DNA of 64,000 bases. It comes from Luteimonas terrae. Lineage in GTDB: Bacteria; Pseudomonadota; Gammaproteobacteria; Xanthomonadales; Xanthomonadaceae. Shown piece by piece: positions 38,316 through 48,548 of this stretch. How positions within the stretch are numbered: the first letter of the stretch is position 1; each line of letters starts with the position of its first letter. The notes under the pieces were generated by a model, which was not told the origin of the DNA, made no database searches, and was given only the letters and a program-made list of their open reading frames with translations. A program made the translations under genes and the position numbers. The stretch is from NCBI RefSeq assembly GCF_004358165.1, contig NZ_SMTG01000003.1, forward strand, positions 1 through 64,000. The letters are read 5' to 3'.

Positions 38316-38331
38316 AGTGATTCACGTCACA
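38316..38331 (-). promoter_or_regulatory. CRP/Clp-like binding site
   Basis: TGTGA-CGTGAA-TCACT on the minus strand matches nine of ten fixed positions of the TGTGA-N6-TCACA consensus used by CRP and the xanthomonad Clp. It lies in an AT-rich patch upstream of the small gene ending at 38215. Confidence 0.5.
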
Positions 38332-38379
38332 CAATTAAATCCCGCAGGATTGGCCCGCAGGCCCGGAACGGGCGCAAAG

Positions 38380-38407
38380 AAAAACCCCGCCTCGCGGCGG
38401 GGTTTTT
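38380..38407 (-). terminator. groEL terminator
   Basis: An 11-bp stem AAAAACCCCGC/GCGGGGTTTTT with a 6-nt loop, followed by TC TTT on the minus strand, lies 30 nt after the groEL stop. Its A/T ends may also work on the other strand. Confidence 0.85.
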
Positions 38408-38437
38408 CGTGGAGCAGGTGACGCGGGTGGGGCTGGA

Positions 38438-40090
<1,653 letters not shown>

Positions 40091-40171
40091 TCAGAAGTGG
40101 ATTCGTTGGAGTGGCGGGCGAGGCCCGCCGGAGTCGATCGCAGGACGCGCGGACATGCAGTCCGCAGCGGA

Positions 40172-40462
40172 TCAACCGACGATCGCGAGGACGTCGTCTT
40201 CCTTGATGATCTTGAACTCGACGCCTTCGGCCTTGTAGGCGCTGCCGGCGTACTGGCCGTAGATCACGATGTCGCCGACCTTGACCTTCGGCGCGCGCAC
40301 GCTGCCGTTGTCGAGCGCCTTGCCCTCGCCCACGGCGACGACTTCACCCTTGGTCGGCTTTTCCTTGGCGTTGTCCGGAATCAGGATGCCGCCGGCGCTC
40401 TTTTCTTCGGCTTCGACGGGCTTGACCACGAGACGGTCGTACAGCGGCTTCAGGTTGCTCAT
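40172..40462 (-). CDS. groES: Co-chaperonin GroES
   Basis: A 96-residue lid of the GroEL chamber. [20 protein letters not shown] opens the protein, and the mobile loop is [15 protein letters not shown]. The ending [13 protein letters not shown] is typical. The ATG is preceded by GAGGGTGAA. It is first in the operon, behind a promoter with an extended -10 (TGCTAGAAT) overlapped by a degenerate CIRCE element. A longer upstream frame is an artefact. Confidence 0.98.
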   Translation of the reverse strand: MSNLKPLYDRLVVKPVEAEEKSAGGILIPDNAKEKPTKGEVVAVGEGKALDNGSVRAPKVKVGDIVIYGQYAGSAYKAEGVEFKIIKEDDVLAIVG

Positions 40463-40508
40463 TTCACCCTCGCTAAGTGATTGATAAAAAAGAAATCGGG
40501 CGCGGATT

Positions 40509-40535
40509 CTAGCACTCGCATATGACGACTGCCAG
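40509..40535 (-). promoter_or_regulatory. Degenerate CIRCE element and groES promoter
   Basis: Minus reading: CTGGCAGTC-N9-GAGTGCTAG. The right half matches the HrcA consensus GAGTGCTAA in eight of nine positions; the left half matches TTAGCACTC in six of nine. The right half overlaps TGCTAGAAT, an extended -10, with TGGCAG 17 nt further up as a weak -35. HrcA repression is likely but may be weakened. Confidence 0.6.
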
Positions 40536-40649
40536 AAACCGTGGCGCACGCACCCGGCAGTGCCGGGACGGATCGGGAAATGGGCGCGGGCGCCGGGATT
40601 GCAAGGGCCGGGCGCGAAATTTTTTTGCGGCCGGAGCCGGCGGCTGTGG

Positions 40650-41135
40650 CTAGCGGAAGCGCCAGGTCGCCAGCAGCATCGTTTCGCCGTCGTTGGGCTG
40701 CTTGATGCTGGCATTGGAGATGTGCCGCGCCAGCAGGGCGAAGCGGTCCCAGCGCCAGCCGATCGAACTAACGAACTGCGGATTGCCCGACAGCGCGCTG
40801 GTGCGGCCGGCCTGCACGCCGACGCCGAAGCCGGCGACGAAACCGTTGTCGCGCTCGTAGCGGGCGCCGCCGTGGAACACGCCGGCGTCTTCGGACAGGT
40901 CGAAGCGCGTGTTGTCGCGCCCGCGCACGTAGACCGCACCGACGTCCCAGCGCAGCACGCCATGCTCGGTCCGGCGCCACTCCGGCAGCCAGGCCACGCT
41001 GGCGACGAGCGTGGTTTCGTTCTCGCGGGTGGCCGAGGCACCCAGGCCGATTTCGACAGGTGCCGACTGGGCGGCGGCAGGCAGGGTGGCGCAGGCCAGC
41101 AGGGCCGTGGCGATGAGGGATGTGATCGGACGCAT
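40650..41135 (-). CDS. Lipid A 3-O-deacylase, PagL-like outer-membrane protein
   Basis: A 161-residue protein with a signal peptide (cleavage after about residue 22, PAAAQS) and alternating strands of an eight-stranded beta barrel. The C-terminal [15 protein letters not shown] carries the PagL catalytic residues: His138, Ser140 and Glu151, plus Asn141. It ends in an aromatic-Arg (TWRFR) near the barrel end. PagL removes the 3-O acyl chain of lipid A in the outer membrane. It diverges from cutA across 184 nt. The start MRPITSL was chosen because the longer upstream frame is Arg-rich. Confidence 0.8.
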   Translation of the reverse strand: MRPITSLIATALLACATLPAAAQSAPVEIGLGASATRENETTLVASVAWLPEWRRTEHGVLRWDVGAVYVRGRDNTRFDLSEDAGVFHGGARYERDNGFVAGFGVGVQAGRTSALSGNPQFVSSIGWRWDRFALLARHISNASIKQPNDGETMLLATWRFR

Positions 41136-41192
41136 TGAACTCGGTGGGAATCGCGACGCGATTCGGCTGGTCGAAAGGAGATCAGTAATTAT

Positions 41193-41202
41193 ACCGACCG
41201 GT
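41193..41202. promoter_or_regulatory. TetR-type operator candidate
   Basis: The 10-bp palindrome ACCG-AC-CGGT lies in an AT-rich patch between direct repeats CAGTAAT (41184 and 41204). It stands in the divergent pagL-like/cutA gap. ACCGACCGGT cores are common in TetR-family operators; no such regulator gene is nearby. Confidence 0.35.
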
Positions 41203-41319
41203 TCAGTAATGCGGGTGCCTCGTTTCTCCCACCGGCGGGATGCTGCATCCGCCCTGCGGCGCGCCAGCGTGGCCGCGGCGACGTGCAGGCGCCGTGGAGG
41301 GCGGAGGGTATCGTGGGGC

Positions 41320-41643
41320 ATGGAAAACGTCCTCACCTGTTTCAGCACCTGCCCCGATGCCGCGACCGCCGAGCGTATCGCCCGCGCCCTCGTCGACGCC
41401 CGCCTCGCCGCCTGCGTGAACCTGCTGCCGGACGTCCGCTCGGTCTATCGCTGGGACGGCGACGTGGTGGTCGACGACGAAGTGCTGCTGATGATCAAGA
41501 CGACACCGGCGCAACTGCCGGCCCTGCGCGAGCGGCTGGTCGCGCTGCATCCCTACGAGACGCCCGAGCTGGTCGCGCTGCCCGTGGCCGACGGCCTGCC
41601 GGCGTATCTGCAGTGGGTTGCCGACTCGACCGGCGCGCACTGA
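41320..41643 (+). CDS. cutA: Divalent-cation tolerance protein CutA
   Basis: A 107-residue trimeric small protein of the CutA1 family (PII-like fold). LTCFSTCPDAATAERIARAL, ACVNLLPDVRSVYRWDG and HPYETPELVALPV are conserved. It was first linked to copper tolerance in E. coli and lies upstream of dsbD in both organisms, in an operon-like arrangement (44 nt apart). GGAGGG repeats precede the ATG. The metal role is not proven. Confidence 0.92.
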   Translation: MENVLTCFSTCPDAATAERIARALVDARLAACVNLLPDVRSVYRWDGDVVVDDEVLLMIKTTPAQLPALRERLVALHPYETPELVALPVADGLPAYLQWVADSTGAH

Positions 41644-41687
41644 ACCTGCGTTCGGCATCGGCGCGGGCGGCCTGCGATACTGGCCCG

Positions 41688-44090
41688 ATGCGTGCACCCT
41701 CTCCCGATTCCATGACCGGCCGCGAGCGCCGGGTCTCCTTCAGATCCGTCGCAGGCCGCTGGCTGCTGGCCTGCGTGCTGCTGGTCGCCGGCCTGCCGGC
41801 CTGGGCACAGGGCATCGGTTTCGACGACGTGCTGCCGGTCGACGAAGCGCTGCGCGTCTCCGCCGAGGCCGTGTCGCCGAACCGCATCGAGATCCGCTGG
41901 GCGATCGCCGACGGCTATTACCTGTATCGCCATCGCATGGGCGCGCGGGTCGAACACGGCTTCAAGACCAATCCGCTGCAGCTGCCCGACGGCCGCCGGC
42001 ACACCGACGAGTTTTTCGGCGAGGTCGAGACCTATCGCAATCGCGTGACCGCGGTACTGACCGGTGCGCCGGCCGACGGCATCGACGCAGTGCAGGTCGA
42101 GGTGAAGTACCAGGGCTGCGCGGATGCCGGCATCTGCTATCCGCCGCAGACGCGCACGCTGCGGGTGGCATTGCCGCGCGGAGGCGCGACCGCGCCCGGG
42201 GCGCTGCCGGCCGCCGATTCCGGCTTTGCCGCGTTCGGACAGGCGCTTGGCGGCACCGCCGCGGGTGCGGCGCCGACTCTCGCCAATGCCAATGACGCGC
42301 TGCCGCCCGAGCGCGCCTTCACCTTCGAGGCCATCGCGGGCGATGGCGACACGATCCTGCTGCGCTTCACGCCGGCCAAGGGCTACTACCTCTATCGCGA
42401 CCGCAACCGCTTCGAGGTCCGCGGCCATGCCGGCATCCGCGCCGGCGCGCCGCGCTGGCCGAAGGGCCAGGCGCATCACGATGCGCACTTCGGGGATGTC
42501 ACTGTCTATTTCGACCAGGTCGACGTGCCGCTGCCGCTGGTGCGCACGACCGCCGATGCGGCCGATATCGACGTCGTCGCGACCTTCCAGGGCTGCCAGG
42601 ACGAAGGCATCTGCTACCCGCCGATGACGCGCACGGTGCGCGTGTCGCTACCGGCCGGCCGCGTGCAGAGCGTGGCCGAGGCGGCCGCGGCGTTGGCGGG
42701 TGCCGCGCCGCCGACGGCGCCCGAAGCAACTTCGACGCCTGCATCCGCGGATCCCGCGATGGCGGCCGATGCACCGGCAGTCGATGGTGACGACGTTGAC
42801 GCGACCACCGCCGGCAGGCCGGACGCCAGCGCCGACAATGCCGAACGCACCCGCCCACCGGGCACCGCGTCGATCGGCCTGTTCGCCGCACTCGGCCTCG
42901 CCCTGCTCGGCGGCCTGCTGCTCAACCTGATGCCCTGCGTGCTGCCGATCCTGTCGCTGAAGGTGCTGGGCATCGCGAAGAGCGGTGGCAGCCGTGCGGC
43001 GGCGCGATCGCACGCGCTCTGGTACACGGCCGGCGTGCTGGTCGCGTTCGCCGCAGTCGGATTGCTGGTGATCGCGCTGCGCGCCGCCGGCCAGGCGCTG
43101 GGCTGGGGCTTCCAGTTGCAGCAGCCGTGGTTCGTGGCCGCACTGGCTTACCTGATGTTCGCGGTGGGCCTGAGTCTTTCGGGTGTGTTCACCATCGGCG
43201 GGCGCATCGGCAACGTCGGCCAGGCGCTGGCCGGGCGCACCGGACCGGTCGGCGATTTCTTCACCGGCGTGCTCGCCTGCGTGGTCGCCAGCCCCTGCAT
43301 CGCGCCCTTCATGGGCGGCGCGCTGGCCTACGCGTTCATCGCCTCCACGCCGATGGCGCTGGCGGTGTTCCTGATGCTGGGCCTGGGCCTGGCGCTGCCG
43401 TTTCTGCTGATCGGGCTGGTGCCGGCGCTGGCCGACCGGCTGCCGAAGCCCGGCGCGTGGATGGAGACGTTCAAGCAGGTGCTGGCGTTCCCCATGTACC
43501 TGACCGCGCTGTGGCTGGCGTGGGTGCTGGGCAAGCAGCGCGGCGTCGATGCGATGGCGTTGCTCGTCGCCGGCATGACCGTGCTGGCGCTGGCCCTGTG
43601 GTGGTTCGAGCGGCGTCGCTGGACCGGTCACGCGCTGCATCGCGTGCTCGCGCTGATGCTGGTGCTGGTCGCACTGGCGCCGGTGCTCGCGGTCGGACGC
43701 CTGGCCGCGCCGGCGCCTGCAGGTGCGGCCGTGGCCGAAGGCGGCGCGTATGTCGCCTATTCGGCCGAGCGTCTCGCAGCATTGCGCGCCGCCGGCACGC
43801 CGGTGTTCGTCAACATGACCGCCGACTGGTGCGTGACCTGCAAGGCCAACGAGCGCCGCGTCCTGTCGGGCGACGTGTTCAAGGGCGCACTGGCCGAGGC
43901 CGGCGCGACCTACATGGTCGGCGACTGGACCAACGTGGATCCCGAGATCAGCGCCTTCCTCGAAACCCACGGCGCCGTCGGCGTACCGCTGTACGTGGTC
44001 TATCCGGCCGGCGGTGGCGAAGGTCGCGTGCTGCCGGCTGTGTTGAGCGACGCCGTGGTCGTCGACGCGCTCGGCGGCGCAGCGCCTTGA
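41688..44090 (+). CDS. dsbD: Thiol:disulfide interchange protein DsbD with duplicated alpha domain
   Basis: An 800-residue protein. After a signal peptide (to about residue 40) come two DsbD-alpha modules in tandem: 45-165 with Cys144/Cys150 (YQGCADAGICYPP) and 205-325 with Cys303/Cys309 (FQGCQDEGICYPP), each preceded by GYYLYR. An Ala/Pro/Asp-rich linker follows (about 330-392), then eight membrane helices with redox Cys417 (NLMPCVLP) and Cys537 (ASPCIAPF), and a C-terminal gamma thioredoxin domain with Cys715-Val-Thr-Cys718. Electrons pass from cytoplasmic thioredoxin to periplasmic DsbC-like proteins. The usual enzyme has one alpha domain (about 565-600 residues). It overlaps tlpA by 4 nt. 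Confidence 0.93.
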   Translation: MRAPSPDSMTGRERRVSFRSVAGRWLLACVLLVAGLPAWAQGIGFDDVLPVDEALRVSAEAVSPNRIEIRWAIADGYYLYRHRMGARVEHGFKTNPLQLPDGRRHTDEFFGEVETYRNRVTAVLTGAPADGIDAVQVEVKYQGCADAGICYPPQTRTLRVALPRGGATAPGALPAADSGFAAFGQALGGTAAGAAPTLANANDALPPERAFTFEAIAGDGDTILLRFTPAKGYYLYRDRNRFEVRGHAGIRAGAPRWPKGQAHHDAHFGDVTVYFDQVDVPLPLVRTTADAADIDVVATFQGCQDEGICYPPMTRTVRVSLPAGRVQSVAEAAAALAGAAPPTAPEATSTPASADPAMAADAPAVDGDDVDATTAGRPDASADNAERTRPPGTASIGLFAALGLALLGGLLLNLMPCVLPILSLKVLGIAKSGGSRAAARSHALWYTAGVLVAFAAVGLLVIALRAAGQALGWGFQLQQPWFVAALAYLMFAVGLSLSGVFTIGGRIGNVGQALAGRTGPVGDFFTGVLACVVASPCIAPFMGGALAYAFIASTPMALAVFLMLGLGLALPFLLIGLVPALADRLPKPGAWMETFKQVLAFPMYLTALWLAWVLGKQRGVDAMALLVAGMTVLALALWWFERRRWTGHALHRVLALMLVLVALAPVLAVGRLAAPAPAGAAVAEGGAYVAYSAERLAALRAAGTPVFVNMTADWCVTCKANERRVLSGDVFKGALAEAGATYMVGDWTNVDPEISAFLETHGAVGVPLYVVYPAGGGEGRVLPAVLSDAVVVDALGGAAP

Positions 44091-44686
44091 AGGTCGGTCC
44101 GCTGACAGTGGTCGCGATCGCGCTCGTCGCCGGCGGCCTCGGCGTGGTCGCCAGCCTCTTCGTCGGCGGACCCGGCCCGCTGCTGGGCACCGAGGCCGGC
44201 CAGCGTATGTACGCCGACACGCTCAGCGCCACCGCGCCCGCTCCGCCCGAAGGCGTGTCGGTCGCGAAGCGTGGCGACGTCATCGCGCCGTTCGAGGTCG
44301 CCGGACTCGACGGCGATGCGATCCGGGTGCCAACCGCCCATGCCGGCCAGCGGGTGCTGGTGAACATCTGGGCGAGCTGGTGCGGCCCCTGCATCGAGGA
44401 AATGCCCGAGCTCGACCGCTTCGCCGGCGAACAGGGCGCCAACGGTGTGCAGGTGCTGGGGATCGCGCTCGACGATGCCGCCGCGGTGCGCGACTTCCTG
44501 CAACGCATTCCGGTCGATTACGCAATCGCCCTCGACGCGCCCGGCCCGGCCGACGCCGGCGTGCGCCTCGGCAATCCGCGCGGCGTGCTGCCCTACACCG
44601 TGCTGCTGTCGCCGGACGGCCGGCTGCTGAAGCAGCGCATCGGCCCCTTCGCCCATGGCGAGATCGACGGGTGGGTCGCGGACTGA
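44087..44686 (+). CDS. TlpA/ResA-like membrane-anchored thioredoxin
   Basis: A 199-residue protein with one N-terminal anchor (about 5-26) and a thioredoxin fold whose active site is Trp-Cys99-Gly-Pro-Cys102 in [18 protein letters not shown]. Such proteins reduce specific periplasmic thiols, often in cytochrome c or copper-centre assembly. The reading frame begins at TTG, whose TTGA overlaps the dsbD stop; a GTG at 44108 is an alternative start. Coupling to dsbD, which supplies electrons, supports the role. Confidence 0.82.
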   Translation: MKVGPLTVVAIALVAGGLGVVASLFVGGPGPLLGTEAGQRMYADTLSATAPAPPEGVSVAKRGDVIAPFEVAGLDGDAIRVPTAHAGQRVLVNIWASWCGPCIEEMPELDRFAGEQGANGVQVLGIALDDAAAVRDFLQRIPVDYAIALDAPGPADAGVRLGNPRGVLPYTVLLSPDGRLLKQRIGPFAHGEIDGWVAD

Positions 44687-44698
44687 CCACGAAAAATC

Positions 44699-44710
44699 AA
44701 ACGCTCGTTT
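44699..44710 (+). promoter_or_regulatory. PsrA/TetR-like palindrome upstream of aroQ-accBC
   Basis: CAAACGCTCGTTTA contains the palindrome AAACG-CT-CGTTT and fits the form G/C-AAAC-N4-GTTT of fatty-acid-responsive PsrA-type repressors. It is followed by the AT-rich TTTAAAATCAGC. It is 80 nt before aroQ, whose operon contains accB and accC. Confidence 0.4.
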
Positions 44711-44789
44711 AAAATCAGCGAACGTCGGCGAACTGGACACCATCGGGGACATCCCGCAGACTTCGCGCACCCGCCGCCCTGCGTCCCCG

Positions 44790-45233
44790 ATGGCTTCGAT
44801 CCTCGTCCTGCATGGTCCCAACCTCAACCTGCTCGGCACGCGCGAGCCGGAGGTCTACGGGCACGCGACGCTGGCCGACATTGACGCTTCGTTGCAGGCC
44901 ACGGCGCAGGCTGCCGGCCACGTGCTCGAGAGCCTGCAGTCGAATGCCGAACACGTCCTGGTCGACCGGGTACAGGCCGCGCGCGGCGACGGCACCGCGG
45001 TGATCCTGATCAACCCGGCCGCGTTCACCCACACTTCGGTGGCCCTGCGCGACGCGCTGGCCGCGGTCGCCCTGCCGTTCTACGAGATCCACCTGTCGAA
45101 CCCGCACCGCCGCGAGCCGTTCCGTCACCACAGCTATTTCAGCGACCTCGCCACCGGCGTGGTCTGCGGTTTCGGCGCCGACAGCTACCGCTACGCGCTC
45201 GACGCCGCGATCGCCCGGCTGCACGCCGGCTGA
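44790..45233 (+). CDS. aroQ: 3-dehydroquinate dehydratase, type II
   Basis: A 147-residue dodecameric type II dehydroquinase, third step of the shikimate pathway. [20 protein letters not shown] carries the catalytic His/Asn and the flexible loop with Arg and Tyr; [15 protein letters not shown] and [20 protein letters not shown] complete the active site. It stands in front of accB-accC, an arrangement found in many proteobacteria. The start [11 protein letters not shown] matches the family. The pathway entry enzyme (aroG) is 10 kb away. Confidence 0.95.
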   Translation: MASILVLHGPNLNLLGTREPEVYGHATLADIDASLQATAQAAGHVLESLQSNAEHVLVDRVQAARGDGTAVILINPAAFTHTSVALRDALAAVALPFYEIHLSNPHRREPFRHHSYFSDLATGVVCGFGADSYRYALDAAIARLHAG

Positions 45234-45305
45234 GCCCGACACCCGTCCGTTCCCATTTTTCCGTATTCGCGCACCCGCGCGACCCACGCAGACAGAGAGG
45301 CCCGT

Positions 45306-45782
45306 ATGGACCTGCGCAAGATCAAGAAGCTCATCGACCTGCTCGAAGAGTCCAACCTGACCGAGATCGAGATCAAGGAAGGCGAAGAATCCGTCCGCCT
45401 GTCGCGCAACTCCGGCGCCCCGGTCGCCTACGCGCCCGCACCGGTCGCGATGGCCGCGCCGCGCGCCGCCGAGCCGGTGATGCCGATGAGCTCGCCGGTC
45501 GATGCCGCCACCGGCGGCAGCGCCAAGGGTGGCGACGAACTGCCGCCCGGCCAGGTCACCAAGTCGCCGATGGTCGGCACCTTCTACGCCTCGCCGGCAC
45601 CGGACAAGCCGGCTTTCGTGTCGGTCGGCCAGTCGGTCAAGGCCGGCGAGACGCTCGGCATCATCGAGGCGATGAAGATGTTCAACCCGATCGAGGCCGA
45701 GACCTCGGGCACGGTGGTCGCGATCCTGGTCGAGAGCGGCCAGCCGGTCGAATTCGACCAGCCGCTGTTCGTGATCGGCTGA
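45306..45782 (+). CDS. accB: Biotin carboxyl carrier protein of acetyl-CoA carboxylase
   Basis: A 158-residue BCCP. The N-terminal helix [18 protein letters not shown] recognises the carboxylase, an Ala/Pro linker spans about 38-80, and the C-terminal lipoyl-like domain carries the biotinylated Lys124 in EAMKMFNP. It delivers carboxyl groups for malonyl-CoA synthesis, the first step of fatty acid synthesis. AGAGAGG precedes the ATG. In most relatives accC follows within about 20 nt; here a 440-bp element lies between. Confidence 0.96.
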   Translation: MDLRKIKKLIDLLEESNLTEIEIKEGEESVRLSRNSGAPVAYAPAPVAMAAPRAAEPVMPMSSPVDAATGGSAKGGDELPPGQVTKSPMVGTFYASPAPDKPAFVSVGQSVKAGETLGIIEAMKMFNPIEAETSGTVVAILVESGQPVEFDQPLFVIG

Positions 45783-45792
45783 GCGAAGTGCC

Positions 45793-46232
45793 GGGATTGG
45801 TGATTCGTGATTGGTGATTCGAAGGAACGACCCCATCAGCGCCTGGATGTCTGGCGCGATGCGATGGAGCTGGTCGCGCTCGTCTATCGCCTCACCTCGG
45901 TCTTCCCCGCCGAAGAGCGTTACGGCCTTTCGGCACAGATGCGACGCGCCGCGGTCAGCGTGCCATCGAACATCGCCGAGGGCGCCGCACGCCGATCCAA
46001 TGCCGAACTGATCCATTTCCTCTCGATCGCCCGCGGCTCCCTTGCGGAGTTGGACACCCAGATCCTGCTGGCGGATCGCCTCGGATTCGCTGGGCATGAT
46101 CCCGGCCTGATGCAACTGCTCGACCGTACATTCGCCAGGCTCAATGCCTTGATCCGATCGAAGGAGTCGGCGCCTTCCGTCCGCGAAGATGCCGCTTTCT
46201 ACGAATCACCAATCACCAATCACGAATCACGG
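45793..46232 (+). mobile_element. GTGATTG-repeat element with four-helix-bundle gene
   Basis: A 440-bp unit bounded by GATTGGTGATTCGTGATTGG at the left (45795 on) and by the inverted CGAATCACCAATCACCAATC at the right (46201 on). The heptamer GTGATTG/GTGATTC is tandemly repeated at both ends. It carries one gene that begins and ends inside the repeats, splitting accB from accC. A shortened relative lies before valS. No transposase is encoded, so mobilisation would need help in trans. Confidence 0.7.
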
Positions 46233-46250
46233 CCCCAATCCCATGCTTGA
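45807..46250 (+). CDS. Four-helix-bundle protein (S23/IVS family)
   Basis: A 147-residue, largely helical protein. [19 protein letters not shown], then [20 protein letters not shown] and [20 protein letters not shown] are hallmarks of the family first seen in 23S rRNA intervening sequences and related to the accessory variability determinant of diversity-generating retroelements; function unproven. The start codon is the GTG of the left repeat, giving VIGDSKE, and the tail [10 protein letters not shown] is translated right repeat. Its TGA overlaps the accC ATG (ATGCTTGA, 8 nt), so accC may depend on its translation. Confidence 0.85.
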   Translation: MIGDSKERPHQRLDVWRDAMELVALVYRLTSVFPAEERYGLSAQMRRAAVSVPSNIAEGAARRSNAELIHFLSIARGSLAELDTQILLADRLGFAGHDPGLMQLLDRTFARLNALIRSKESAPSVREDAAFYESPITNHESRPQSHA

Positions 46251-47610
46251 AAAAGTCGTCATCGCCAACCGCGGTGAGATCGCGCTGCGCATTCTGCGCG
46301 CGTGTCACACCCTCGGCATCCGCACGGTCGCGGTGCATTCCACCGTCGACCGCAACCTCAAGCACGTGGCGATGGCCGACGAGTCGGTGTGCATCGGCCC
46401 GCCGCCGTCGGGCCAGAGCTATCTCGACATGCCGGCGATCATCGCCGCGGCCGAGGTCACCGACGCCCAGGCGATCCATCCGGGCTACGGCTTCCTGAGC
46501 GAGAACGCCGACTTTGCCGAGCGCGTCGAGCAGTCCGGTTTCATCTTCATCGGGCCCAAGGCCGAGACGATCCGCCTGATGGGCGACAAGGTCGAGGCGA
46601 TCCGCGCGATGAAGGACGCCGGCGTGCCCTGCGTGCCCGGCTCGGGCGGTCCGCTCGGCGACGACGCGGCGACCAACGTCAAGATCGCCCGCGAGATCGG
46701 CTACCCGGTCATCGTCAAGGCGGCCGGTGGCGGCGGCGGACGCGGCATGCGCGTGGTCCATACCGAGGCCGCGCTGGTCAACGCGATCGCCACGACCAAG
46801 CAGGAAGCCAAGGCCGCGTTCTCCAACGACATGGTCTACATGGAGAAGTTCCTCGAGAACCCGCGCCATGTGGAGATCCAGGTCCTCGCCGACGGCCAGG
46901 GCAACGCGATCCATCTGGGCGAGCGCGACTGTTCGATGCAGCGTCGCCACCAGAAGGTCGTCGAGGAAGCGCCGGCCCCGGGCATCACGCCCGAGGCGCG
47001 CGCGGAGATCGGCAAGGTCTGCGTGGATGCCTGCATCCGCATCGGCTACCGCGGCGCGGGCACGTTCGAGTTCCTCTACGAGAACGGCCGCTTCTACTTC
47101 ATCGAGATGAACACCCGCATCCAGGTGGAGCATCCGGTGACCGAGCTGGTGACCGGCATCGACCTGATCCGCGAGCAGCTGATGATCGCCTCGGGCCACA
47201 AGCTCTCGATCAGGCAGGAAGACGTCGTGTTGAACGGCCACGCGATCGAATGCCGCATCAACGCCGAGGATCCGGAAACCTTCCTGCCCTCGCCCGGCGC
47301 GATCCGTCACTTCCACGCACCGGGCGGCCCGGGCGTGCGCGTCGATACGCACGTCTACGAAGGCTATGCGGTCCCGCCGAACTACGACTCGATGATCGGC
47401 AAGCTGATCGTGCACGGCCCGGATCGCGAGACTGCGATCGCGCGCATGCGCGTGGCGCTGAGCGAGATGGTCGTCGACGGCATCAAGACCAATATCCCGC
47501 TGCAGCAGCGGATCATGCGCGACCAGGGCTTCGCGGCCGGTGGACAAAACATCCACTATCTCGAGAAGCGACTGGCCGAACGCAAGAACAAGACGCTGGC
47601 GATCGGCTGA
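46243..47610 (+). CDS. accC: Biotin carboxylase subunit of acetyl-CoA carboxylase
   Basis: A 455-residue ATP-grasp enzyme that carboxylates biotin on Acc[21 protein letters not shown] opens the protein; the ATP-lid glycine loop [11 protein letters not shown] is near 162-172; [13 protein letters not shown] carries the catalytic Arg and metal Glu region. Length agrees with E. coli (449). The ATG lies 11 nt past the right repeat of the preceding element and lacks a clear Shine-Dalgarno sequence, but overlaps the stop codon of the four-helix gene, which suggests translational coupling. Confidence 0.97.
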   Translation: MLEKVVIANRGEIALRILRACHTLGIRTVAVHSTVDRNLKHVAMADESVCIGPPPSGQSYLDMPAIIAAAEVTDAQAIHPGYGFLSENADFAERVEQSGFIFIGPKAETIRLMGDKVEAIRAMKDAGVPCVPGSGGPLGDDAATNVKIAREIGYPVIVKAAGGGGGRGMRVVHTEAALVNAIATTKQEAKAAFSNDMVYMEKFLENPRHVEIQVLADGQGNAIHLGERDCSMQRRHQKVVEEAPAPGITPEARAEIGKVCVDACIRIGYRGAGTFEFLYENGRFYFIEMNTRIQVEHPVTELVTGIDLIREQLMIASGHKLSIRQEDVVLNGHAIECRINAEDPETFLPSPGAIRHFHAPGGPGVRVDTHVYEGYAVPPNYDSMIGKLIVHGPDRETAIARMRVALSEMVVDGIKTNIPLQQRIMRDQGFAAGGQNIHYLEKRLAERKNKTLAIG

Positions 47611-47621
47611 TCGCACTGTCG

Positions 47622-47650
47622 TCCGGATGCCGCGCGATGCGGCATCCGGA
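47622..47650. terminator. Hairpin between convergent accC and secreted-protein gene
   Basis: A 12-bp perfect stem TCCGGATGCCGC/GCGGCATCCGGA with a 5-nt loop, no T-tract. Its position between convergent stop codons suggests termination or 3'-end protection in both directions. Confidence 0.55.
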
Positions 47651-47654
47651 TCGC

Positions 47655-48185
47655 TCAACCTTCCCGGTCGGGAAATGCGCGGCGCAAGGCCGCGTCCAGA
47701 CGGATCGGCCGCGCCCAGCGGTCGAAGCTCGACACCAGTCCCCGGCGTACCCGCGTGAGCGGCTCGCTGCCGGCGTCCGCACCCAGCCCTGCGAGCACTT
47801 CGCGCCAGCCGCCCGCGGGATCGAGGCGCCATTGCCCGACGATTTCGCGGCAGGTGCGGCCCAATGCCTGCGCCGTGGCACAGGCCAGATAGACATCGGC
47901 CGGGCGCGCACCCGCATCCAGCAGCTCGACGACGAACGACCGCGGCGCGCCCTGGTAGCGCACCAGCTCGTCGACGAACGCACCGCGATAGCGCGCGGCA
48001 TAGGTATTGGTGTCGGCCAGCCAGGTGTCGAGCCAGACGTCGCCGGTGTCGGCCGACCACACTGCAGGCGGCGCCGTGACCTCGGGCGTCGTGGCGTCGG
48101 CCTGTGGCGCCTGTGCCTGCGCGCTCGCAGCGCCGACCGGCACGGCCAGCAGCAGGACGATGGCGACGGATCGGACGACGGTCAT
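47655..48185 (-). CDS. Hypothetical exported protein
   Basis: A 176-residue protein with a signal peptide (MTVVRSVAIVLLLAVPVGAA, cleavage near ASAQA) preceded by GAGG 8 nt from the ATG. The mature part has conserved-looking segments VWLDTWLADTNTYAARYRGA and YLACATAQALGRTCREIVGQ, and two cysteines that could pair. I do not recognise the family. It converges with accC. Confidence 0.7.
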   Translation of the reverse strand: MTVVRSVAIVLLLAVPVGAASAQAQAPQADATTPEVTAPPAVWSADTGDVWLDTWLADTNTYAARYRGAFVDELVRYQGAPRSFVVELLDAGARPADVYLACATAQALGRTCREIVGQWRLDPAGGWREVLAGLGADAGSEPLTRVRRGLVSSFDRWARPIRLDAALRRAFPDREG

Positions 48186-48315
48186 GGCAGGTTCCTCGGC
48201 TGGCCGGATGACGAACCCGCGCGCGTTGCATGCAGCGAAGGCCCTTGCGGGATGACGCGCCCGCGACACGCGGCGCACGACCATATCGCAACGCCACCAC
48301 GGGGGAACAGCCGCC

Positions 48316-48507
48316 ATGCACACGCCACACGAACGCCGTCGATCGCCACGCCTGTGGCGCTGGGGCATCGGCCTGGCCATCGTCGCGGCCCTGCTCGGCG
48401 CGTGGTGGATGGCGCTCGATCACGTCGCGACGCAAGTCGGACTGGACGCGGAAAACACGCTGCGGCCCTTGCCGCGTGCGGCCGATACCCACCATCGCAG
48501 CGACTGA
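48316..48507 (+). CDS. Small single-helix membrane protein
   Basis: A 63-residue frame with a basic N-terminus (PHERRRSPRLWRW) and one hydrophobic helix GIGLAIVAALLGAWWMALDH (about 16-35), then a short polar tail. GGGGGAAC lies about 8 nt before the ATG. The helix supports a real gene despite its size; no family is recognised. Confidence 0.55.
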   Translation: MHTPHERRRSPRLWRWGIGLAIVAALLGAWWMALDHVATQVGLDAENTLRPLPRAADTHHRSD

Positions 48508-48548
48508 GCATCCGCGGTTGCTCCAACGTCGCGGTCAACTGCCCGGAC

